A stretch of 10,148 nt of DNA from assembly GCA_026770585.1 (NCBI GenBank), contig MU646527.1, positions 427,436 to 437,583 of the forward strand. The letters are read 5' to 3'. The notes under the pieces were generated by a model, which had not been told where the DNA came from, made no database searches, and saw only the letters and a program-made list of their open reading frames with translations. This document shows positions 5,076 through 10,148 of the stretch, in pieces (within the stretch, counting starts at the first letter, position 1; each line of letters begins with the position of its first letter). The DNA comes from Baffinella frigidus. Taxonomy: Eukaryota > Cryptophyceae > Cryptomonadales > Baffinellaceae. A program made the position numbers and the translations under genes.

Positions 5076-8000
5076 GTGAGCCCACCACATCGAGGAGTTG
5101 GAGCTTCACCCTACCCGTAATCATGCCCACGACGAGATGTGCCAACTTAACAGATGGATCAACCACGCCTTTCGGTGGAGAATTCCCTCACAGGTGCCAC
5201 GTGGCCACGGAGAGGGTGCGGCGCCGGTTGCTGGTGTGGACCTGATGCCAATCCTGGCTGTTTCCGCATGAACCTCAAGGTCATTTTGAAGAGTCAAAGG
5301 TTTCTTCAAGGCGACCTGATGTTCAAACAGCCGGATTGGCGAAGGGTAGGAGAAAAGGTAGAGGAGAGAGTGGGGTTAGGGTGGAGGAAAGTGCGCGCGG
5401 GGAGGCGGGGGGGGGGGCAGAGAGAGAGAGAGGTTATTAAATTTTACGGAGATGGACGAGATGCAGTGCACTCTGCTCTTGAGGTCAGAAGCTGCTGGTT
5501 CTGCTCCACCTTCTCTCCAGGCCCATCTTAGATTATACCGGGTGGAGACATTGGAGACGAGTTATAATTTGTTGTGTCATTTATGCTTAGCGGCTGGGGA
5601 GGTGTTGATGGAGCAGCGCCTACAGGCCTTCCGCGATCCCGCTTGTATCCGACGCCGTGGAAACCCCTCCCCCCCCAGCCCTCCCAAGTGACTCAAATAG
5701 TACCCTGGAAGGTCTTCGATTTCACCTTGGATCGGGGTCAGATCCGACCCCGATCCAAGGCAAATCGCAAATGCCCCAGAGCACTATTTGAGCCACTTCC
5801 AAGGGCTAGTGGCCCTGGGCCCTCAACCTAATAGTGAGAGGATCTGGTTTGAGATGCGTAGAGTGGCTCGTTCTGGTACAAATAATGAAACTAAAGGGGC
5901 GATGAGTGACTTGTTGCCCCTTTAGTTTTATTATTTGTACCAGAGCGAGCCACTTTACAAATCTAAAACCAGATCCTGTTACTAAGAAACCGTCAAGTCC
6001 CGGCGCGTGCCCTCAACTCACGCACAGTCAACTCAGCAGGAACCCTCCTCCACGCCAGGCTCTTGGGTAGGGTATTCCATGTGCGTTCTTGGAGCCGTTT
6101 GTGCGTTCTTGGAGCCGTTTTAATCTTAAAATTGACTTTTGAACACCGGTTTCCCTTGAAAAAATGACTTTGGAATACCCCCCCCCTCCAGACCTGCGTG
6201 GCCCTGCCCTTCTGGACGAGGGGCACAGCCCAACCTCGACAGTTTATAGTGTGGTAAAATAGATATCTTACATAGGAAATAGAATGGGCGCTGTATGTAT
6301 GTATGTATGTATGTATGTATGTATGTATGTATATCTATATGTGTGTATATGTATGTATATGTATGTACGTATGTATGTATGTATATATGTATATATGCGC
6401 TTTTACGTCCGGCAGAGACTACAGGGGTACCTCGCTCATAAGAAACCGCCCCCCCCCCTATGACCACCATAGGGCCCTAGGCGTAGGCCTACTGTAGGGT
6501 CCTAGCGGGGGGGCGTTTCTTATGAGCGAGGTACCCCTGTAGGACACCTAGCTCTGCCTGAGTTTTATTCTGGCTCGTCCTTGAAAGCATTTCAGAGCAG
6601 ACATCCAGTACAAAAGAGCGAATAGAAAGCCTTTAGGACGAGCCAGAATAAAACTCGGGCAGAGCTAGGACACGTGAAAACAGCGCCTCGAAGAGTCCCC
6701 GCATGCGGCCGATGGCGGATTTCTGACACCGTATGCTCATAGGCCAACGTCCTGAAAACCGGGTAGTTAGGCCTACGGTATTGCCTACGGTGGGCCGTAG
6801 GGGCCTAGGGGGGTCCAATGAAACACCAGGTCCTAGGAGCCCTACGGCCTACCGTAGGCAACACCGTAGGTCTAACTACCCGATTTTCAGGACGTTGCCC
6901 TGTTAATGCAGCAGGTGACGGAGTATTGACACCGTACCACCATCCCTCACGGAAGGACCAAACGATCGATTTTCGACCTTTCCCCAAAAGTTGATTGTAT
7001 GCCAAGATCGGGACTCAAGTTGACAAAGCACCTCGCATTCGAGGTGCTGGCGAGGCGAATCGGAGGTCTGAAAATCGCCGGTTTGGTCTTTCCGTGAGGG
7101 TTGGTGGTATGCGGCCGCACAAAAAAACAGTGCGTTCCCGGAAACTTGCAAGGATCCGGTAAACGCTGCTACAGGTTGCTGGTGGTTGCTGACACTTGTT
7201 CTTCTTCTTTCTTACTCTCGATACAGGTCCTACATGGGGCCCTTGAGCCTTGAGTTGAGTGATACAAAAGTCTATGAGCCTTAAGGACGAGCCCGGGCCG
7301 GAAGCCCAGAGCGGGGCGGGGGGGCTCACCTGACTGAGAGAATCCTGAGGGTGTAGGGTGTAGGGTGTAGGGTGAGTGATACACCGCACGCGGCAGGGTA
7401 CGGCCTGCTGACAAAGAAGGACCACACAGGGCTGGAGGGGGGGGTATTTAAAAGTCATTTTTCACGGGAAAACGTTGTTCAAAAGTCAATTTTAAGATTA
7501 AAACGGCTCCAAGAACGCACAAACGGCTCCAAGAACGCACATGGAACACCCTACCCAAGAGCCTGGCGTGGGTTTGCTGGTGGTTGCTGACGCCGCACGC
7601 GGCAGGTGACGGCCTGCTGACTAAGAAGGAGTGTGTCTTCGTATACGTTGGATACTCGGTGATATATGACTCTGGGTAGGTGACTCTCTAGAGCGTCTTT
7701 CTGCTCTCGCGTGTCGCCTCCCAAAGGCGCCCCGCGAGCGTTGAGCCAACTACGCGGGAGAGCTACATGTCATTTTACGCCCTGCGTCCATCCATTATTT
7801 TCCCTTGAAATCTGCAAAAGTTGCCGGAAATGCCCACAAATAATTGACTTTGACGAAAAAATAACCGCAGGATATGGGTAAAAAGGGCTCCAAGAAACCA
7901 CCTAGCCCTCCCCCGTAGAACCCTACCCTGAGTCGATCACTGGTTGCTGACGCCGCACGCGGCAGGTGACGGGCTGCTGACGAAGAAGGAGTTCTACACC

Positions 8001-8355
8001 GCGGTGATGCACGAGGACTTGGAGGCGCTTGCGGACAAGCATTCCGTCTCGATCGCGGACCTTGAGTTCGCGACCCAGGTGCTTATCCGTAGGAAACCCC
8101 CTATGTCCCTACGGGTGGCCTACCGTAGGGTCGTAGGTCTTATCGCTTAAGGGTTATACAGAGTGTGCTCTACTATGGCACCACCGTCTCGACCCTCGCC
8201 GAATACTGCCCCCCGTAAGTCTCCACCGTTACCTTAAGTTAACGGAGGTTCCACGTTTGCTTTGAGACGTCCCACTCTCGACTTTTGTCTCGGTGGGCAG
8301 CGCTCTGAGGAATCTCCCCCACCCGGAGCCCCTGCGAGACACCTTTGCTAACTAA
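4958..8355 (+). CDS. small secretory single-EF-hand calcium-binding protein, complete (four exons)
   Basis: Exons are 4958-5075, 7966-8078, 8162-8214 and 8301-8355, with GT-AG introns of 2890, 83 and 86 bp and phases 1, 0 and 2 that all match. The product is 112 residues ending at TAA 8353-8355. Residues 1-23 are a signal peptide: Arg at 2, then a hydrophobic Ala/Leu core, with likely cleavage after ALA23. Residues 37-48 form a canonical EF-hand loop, DQNGDGLLTKKE, with D1, N3, D5, G6, L8 and E12 all present, preceded by the amphipathic DDFFKAQ and followed by EFYTAV. The rest (about 50-112) is a helical segment and a Pro-rich tail ending DTFAN. One EF-hand alone is unusual; such proteins often dimerise to pair their loops. 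It probably acts in the ER lumen or outside the cell as a calcium sensor or buffer (inference). Exons 1 and 2 are strongly supported by the rebuilt loop; exons 3 and 4 rest on phase and splice sites only. Confidence 0.78.
5076..5450 (+). other. 5' part of EF-hand intron 1, no gene seen
   Basis: The sequence after the donor is mostly unique. A weak hairpin at 5279-5316 pairs GGTCATTTTGAAGA with TCTTCAAGGCGACC. A purine-rich tract with poly-G (about 5340-5435) follows. 5451-5685 is also intronic and unassigned; its open frames have no recognisable domain. Confidence 0.5.
5686..5798. mobile_element. foldback element with AAGTGRCTCAAATAGT termini
   Basis: Termini 5686-5701 and 5783-5798 are inverted with one mismatch. 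The centre at 5725-5760 is a 36-bp near-perfect palindrome around GGTCAGATCCGACC. No coding content and no clear target duplication. Confidence 0.7.
5831..5986. mobile_element. long hairpin element with AGGATCTGGTTT termini
   Basis: Nearly the whole 156 bp folds: AGGATCTGGTTTGAGAT... pairs with ...ATCTAAAACCAGATCCT, and GGTACAAATAAT plus CTAAAGGGGC pair with the right half, leaving a loop of about 13 bases near 5911. The two arms retain strong identity, suggesting recent origin or arm correction. Confidence 0.75.
6050..6201. repeat. left arm of an intron-internal inverted repeat (mate 7422-7571)
   Basis: About 150 bp matching the complement of 7422-7571 with scattered changes and small indels. 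Both copies carry an exact 20-bp tandem duplication (GTGCGTTCTTGGAGCCGTTT at 6081-6120). A weaker relative may lie at 7800-7935. Confidence 0.85.
6292..6396. repeat. (ATGT)n microsatellite
   Basis: Tetranucleotide ATGT repeats with ATAT interruptions. The Cys/Tyr-rich frame across it is an artefact of the repeat. Confidence 0.95.
6419..6542. mobile_element. foldback element with CTACAGGGGTACCTCG termini
   Basis: The left arm CTACAGGGGTACCTCGCTCA and following TAAGAAAC pair exactly with 6515-6542, and the match continues through a C-run/G-run pair. The interior holds GTAGGCCTACTGTAGGG words reminiscent of family A. It nearly touches the next element at 6548. Confidence 0.75.
6540..6673. mobile_element. 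foldback element with an 8-bp target duplication (hAT-like)
   Basis: TAGGACAC at 6540-6547 and 6666-6673 flanks inverted termini of about 37 bp (AGCTCTGCCTGAGTTTTATT on the left against its near-complement on the right). Eight-bp duplications are characteristic of hAT elements. Only about 118 bp long and without coding capacity. Confidence 0.65.
6739..6903. mobile_element. family A MITE-like foldback element, copy 4
   Basis: ATAGGCCAACGTCCTGAAAA on the left pairs with TTTTCAGGACGTTGCCCTGT on the right. The GGGTAGTTAGGCCTACGG core is shared with copies 2 and 3, but the outer 20 bases differ from them in both arms together. Confidence 0.75.
6935..7109. mobile_element. family B MITE-like foldback element, copy 2
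   Basis: TACCACCATCCCTCACGGAA pairs with TTCCGTGAGGGTTGGTGGTA apart from minor differences, continuing into GGACCAAAC/GTTTGGTC. The interior differs from copy 1 and contains a small hairpin at 7027-7048 (AGCACCTCG with CGAGGTGCT). Confidence 0.75.
7350..7374. repeat. short TGTAGGG array before the first exon-edge copy
   Basis: Three GTGTAGG units, G-rich in the sense strand of the EF-hand transcript. 7110-7349 otherwise contains nothing I can assign. Confidence 0.75.
7382..7421 (+). pseudogene. first decoy copy of the EF-hand exon 2 acceptor edge
   Basis: CACCGCACGCGGCAG then a diverged GGTACGGCCTGCTGAC and AAGAAGGA match 7952-7990 with about four changes. An AG is kept at 7395-7396. Use of it would keep frame but change loop position 5 Asp to Tyr and position 12 Glu to Asp, then run into repeat sequence and stop at 7588-7590. 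Confidence 0.75.
7422..7571. repeat. right arm of the intron-internal inverted repeat (mate 6050-6201)
   Basis: Complement of 6050-6201, with the 20-bp tandem duplication at 7501-7540. It sits exactly between the two decoy exon-edge copies, so it looks like the insert that accompanied one duplication. Confidence 0.85.
7581..7632 (+). pseudogene. second decoy copy of the EF-hand exon 2 acceptor edge
   Basis: This 52-bp block matches 7941-7992 at 50 of 52 positions, including 25 intronic bases, the CAG acceptor (AG 7604-7605) and the codons for GDGLLTKKE. If used it would give an intact calcium loop followed by about 15 unrelated residues and a TAG. Confidence 0.85.
7637..7724. repeat. dispersed copy of the 1651-1737 repeat and stem-loop
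   Basis: It starts TCTTCGTATACGTT and ends GTGTCGCCTCCCA, roughly 80% identical to the segment in the TPR intron and in the same orientation. The rest of the insert (7725-7940) is unassigned, apart from a GGCTCCAAGAA stretch resembling 7521-7540. Confidence 0.65.
7966..8078 (+). CDS. EF-hand gene exon 2 (second half of the calcium loop)
   Basis: The acceptor cgcggcag|GTGACGG joins exon 1 to restore N-G-D-G-L-L-T-K-K-E. It then reads FYTAVMHEDLEALADKHSVS and on to FATQ, with donor CAG|GTGCTT. It is 113 nt, phase 0 at the end. Two degraded copies of its first part lie upstream (7382-7421, 7581-7632). Reading through the donor would end at a TAA at 8148-8150. Confidence 0.82.
8107..8130. repeat. 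small palindrome in EF-hand intron 2
   Basis: CCCTACGGGTGGCCTACCGT plus AGGG folds on itself with one or two mismatches. The words resemble the interior of family A and may be a remnant of one. Confidence 0.5.
8162..8214 (+). CDS. EF-hand gene exon 3 (53 nt)
   Basis: The acceptor ttatacag|AGTGTG continues in phase 0 as SVLYYGTTVSTLAEYCP. The donor CCCC|GTAAGT is a consensus donor. Phase out is 2. There is no family motif; support is the GC-rich open frame and splice sites. Confidence 0.62.
8301..8355 (+). CDS. EF-hand gene exon 4 with stop codon
   Basis: The acceptor gtgggcag|CGCTCTG completes a Pro codon, then reads ALRNLPHPEPLRDTFAN and TAA at 8353-8355. The 3' UTR would run towards the CT tract at 8412. 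A TGTAA, the poly(A) signal used by green algae, occurs at 8630, but the lineage is unproven, so I do not call it. Confidence 0.58.
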
Positions 8356-8411
8356 TGCCAACACGCCCGCCTGAGTCGAAACGCGATCCACCGAGGCTTC
8401 GTCAGTCACTG

Positions 8412-8449
8412 GTCTCTCTCTCTCTCTGTCACTCTCTCTCTCTTCCTCT

Positions 8450-8490
<41 letters not shown>

Positions 8491-8508
8491 TCTCTCTCTC
8501 TCTCTTTC
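8412..8508. repeat. (CT)n microsatellite
   Basis: Almost pure CT dinucleotides with a few CCT interruptions, just downstream of the EF-hand stop. The Arg/Glu and Ser/Leu frames over it are artefacts. Confidence 0.95.
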
Positions 8509-8678
8509 CACCTGCCACCCCCCCCACCGTTCCTGGGGCATTGGATGTATACCAAAATTCAGGAATCAACACTTTTGCTTTACACACCACACAGTTTAGG
8601 GCCTCAGTTTTGGGCCAACTCCCAAAAAGTTGTAAAATCGAATTTTGGGATCCATTCCCAGCACGCCCGCAGGACTTC

Positions 8679-8815
8679 ATCTCCACAAAAGTATTAATTA
8701 ATTGCTTTGGGCGCAACGAAATTTACTACACAAACACTCTACTATTACTTTTATGAGCAAATCGTGTAGTAATTTTCGTTGCCGAAAAGCAATTAATTAA
8801 TACTTGTATGGAGAT
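8679..8815. mobile_element. AT-rich foldback element with ATCTCC termini
   Basis: Arms 8679-8731 and 8764-8815 pair with few mismatches, including AGTATTAATTAATTGCTTT and AACGAAA.TTACTACAC. The loop is about 32 bases. It resembles an AT-rich MITE. Confidence 0.75.
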
Positions 8816-8845
8816 TAGACTGGTCGGACACGGAGTGCACTCTCG

Positions 8846-8987
8846 TCGCGTCCCTCCATAGGTTCTATCTCAGAAACTGTCCACCCAAACGATTTCCGGT
8901 ACAAATCGAAGAGTTTTAAAACTCTAAATGTACAGAATGGCTCCAAGCCCCACTGAAATCTGAGATGGAATCTATGGAGAGACGCGA
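8846..8987. mobile_element. foldback element with TCGCGTC termini
   Basis: Arms 8846-8874 and 8959-8987 are inverted at 26 of 29 positions. The centre is a perfect 14-bp palindrome, GAGTTTTAAAACTC (8911-8924), inside an outer GTACA...TGTAC pair. Confidence 0.7.
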
Positions 8988-9008
8988 TGAACTCATTCGA
9001 CTTTAGTT

Positions 9009-9169
9009 GTTGTTAAACGACCCGAAATTAGGGTAGTTTAGCCTACGGGTTGCCTACCGTAGGCCGAGGGGCTCCTAGGTCCTGGTCCTAGGAGACCTAC
9101 CTCCTACGGTAGGCCTGGTCATAGGAGATCCGTAGGCTAAACTACCCTAATTTCGGGTCGTTTCCCTAT
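9009..9169. mobile_element. family A MITE-like foldback element, copy 5 (divergent)
   Basis: AAACGACCCGAAATTAGGGT on the left pairs exactly with the complement at 9144-9163. The interior has the CCTACCGTAGGCC and CTCCTAGG words. The right end keeps CCCTAT but the left end lacks ATAGGG. Confidence 0.75.
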
Positions 9170-9257
9170 GAACTTCATGATCCATCAGACCCCCCAATGC
9201 TTGAGGTGGACTTCATCCATAAGCCATCAGAGCGTTCGCAAATCCTCTTTGCAGCGA

Positions 9258-9314
9258 CCCCTGATGTGTACTGGAGGTCGCCGGATTCCGACGACGTGCA
9301 GTACACATCAGGGG
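9258..9314. repeat. hairpin with perfect 16-bp arms
   Basis: CCCCTGATGTGTACTG (9258-9273) and its exact complement (9299-9314) flank a 25-base spacer that is itself nearly symmetrical. Outer pairing beyond is weak. An open frame crosses it, but I see no protein family there. Confidence 0.7.
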
Positions 9315-9373
9315 AACTGGTTCTCGCGATTCGCTCCCCCTCTGCGGTCTGGTGGTTCCTTCTCCCCTGCACC

Positions 9374-9538
9374 ACAGGAGATCTCATGTGGTCTCATGTG
9401 GAAACACTTTTAATTTACAGACTTGGATTCAATCAAAATTACTACGCGTCTGATTTAATATTACTAATTAATATTGTTCTGTGTAGTAAATTTCATTGGA
9501 CAAAGTTGAGAAATTAAAAGTGTTTCGACAGGAGATCT
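9374..9538. mobile_element. AT-rich foldback element flanked by an 11-bp direct repeat
   Basis: GAAACACTTTTAATTT at 9401 pairs with AAATTAAAAGTGTTTC ending at 9526. Inner arms share a TACTAC.C/GTGTAGTA core with the element at 8679. ACAGGAGATCT occurs at 9374-9384 and 9528-9538; the left copy stands 16 bases outside the terminus, so its role as a target duplication is uncertain. Confidence 0.6.
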
Positions 9539-9603
9539 TGTGCATCCATAAAAAATCCGTCAGCTATGGAGCCCTCAACCCTCCAACCTCAACCCTGAGC
9601 CCT

Positions 9604-9716
9604 CAACACAACAACACAACAACACAACAACACAACAACACAACAACACAACAACACAACAACACACAACAACACAACAACACCACAACACCACAACACC
9701 ACAACAACACAACAAC
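9604..9716. repeat. (ACAAC)-type simple repeat
   Basis: CAACA and CAACACAA units with CCACAACA variants, leading straight into the CCCTAAA array. Confidence 0.9.
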
Positions 9717-10148
9717 CTAAACCCTAAACCCTAAACCCTAAACCCTAAAACCCAAATCCTAAACCCTTAACCCAAACACTCAACACTAAACACTCAACCC
9801 CAAACACTAAACCCTAAACCCTAAACCCCAAACCCCACACCCTACCCCCTAAACCCCAAACCCTAAACTCCAAACCCCACACCCTACCTCCTAAACCCCA
9901 CACCCCAAACCCTAAACCCTAAACCCTAAACCCTCATCCCTAAGCCCTAAACCCTAAACCCTAAACCCCATCCAACGTAGGACTTGGACGGCAGCAAGCG
10001 GATATCACGCTCGGAGTGGCGGCTCTAAGCCCTCCCCCCCCCCCCCTAACCCCTCATCCCTCATCCCTCATCCCTCATCCCCCCCCCCCCCCCCCCCAAC
10101 CCTCATCCCTAAACCCTAAACCCTAACAACCCCCCCCCCCCCCCCCCC
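9716..10148. repeat. CCCTAAA-like array with CCCTCAT units and poly-C runs
   Basis: Degenerate CCCTAAA heptamers (9716-9965), a short unique segment (9970-10030), poly-C, CCCTCAT units, poly-C again, three CCCTAAA units and a terminal poly-C. The heptamer strand is opposite to the TPR-intron arrays. Too degenerate and interrupted to be an active telomere; a subtelomeric or interstitial block is likelier. The poly-C tracts may be sequencing or assembly artefacts. Confidence 0.8.

Noticed and set aside
5452-5831. Overlapping open frames in EF-hand intron 1
   Set aside because: No recognisable domain, no matching splice phase, and the right part overlaps a foldback element.
6126-6497. Tyr/Ile/His-rich and Cys/Met/Tyr-rich frames
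   Set aside because: Produced by the ATGT microsatellite.
7015-7458. Minus-strand 147-codon frame
   Set aside because: It runs antisense through a family B element and an exon-edge copy, with no domain and no splice context.
8239-8756. Arg/Glu-rich and Ser/Leu-rich frames on both strands
   Set aside because: Produced by the CT tract after the EF-hand stop codon.
9168-9517. Open frames of 70-106 codons downstream of the EF-hand gene
   Set aside because: They cross a perfect hairpin and an AT-rich foldback element, and no protein family is visible on either strand.

Overview
This is nuclear DNA of a eukaryote. It has GT-AG spliced genes with GC-rich exons, long stretches of TTTAGGG/CCCTAAA-type heptamers, and about twenty foldback (inverted-repeat) elements packed between and inside genes. 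The TTTAGGG motif is the telomere type of plants, many algae and some alveolates, so a unicellular alga or relative is the best guess. I cannot name the species. No bacterial, organellar or viral gene is visible.

Two genes can be rebuilt by eye from short exons whose reading phases all match. They are divergent and separated by about 0.8 kb. (1) A minus-strand gene starts at 4169 and runs left through exons 4169-3863, 3386-3331, 2883-2827 and 958-795. It encodes a low-complexity N-terminus followed by a tetratricopeptide (TPR) segment, and continues beyond what I can follow. (2) A plus-strand gene has exons 4958-5075, 7966-8078, 8162-8214 and 8301-8355. It encodes a complete 112-residue secretory protein with a signal peptide and one canonical EF-hand calcium loop, which is split by a 2.9 kb intron.

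Layout: 1-507, left flank with a hairpin, a degenerate inverted copy of the TPR exon core and a duplicated exon/intron border. 508-1289, a 188-bp near-perfect inverted repeat with TPR exon 4 in its 406-bp loop. 1330-2826, intron 3 of the TPR gene, made of stacked foldback elements and a TTTAGGG array. 2884-3862, introns 2 and 1, made largely of degenerate telomere-like heptamers. 4170-4957, shared upstream region. 5076-7965, the giant EF-hand intron, with MITE-like hairpins, a microsatellite and two partial copies of the next exon's acceptor edge. 8356-9716, downstream hairpins and simple repeats. 9716-10148, CCCTAAA-like array broken by poly-C runs.

The main theme is intron growth: exon borders recur as 15-52 bp copies next to inserted repeats, telomere-like arrays fill introns in one orientation only, and an exon lies inside a large potential RNA hairpin.
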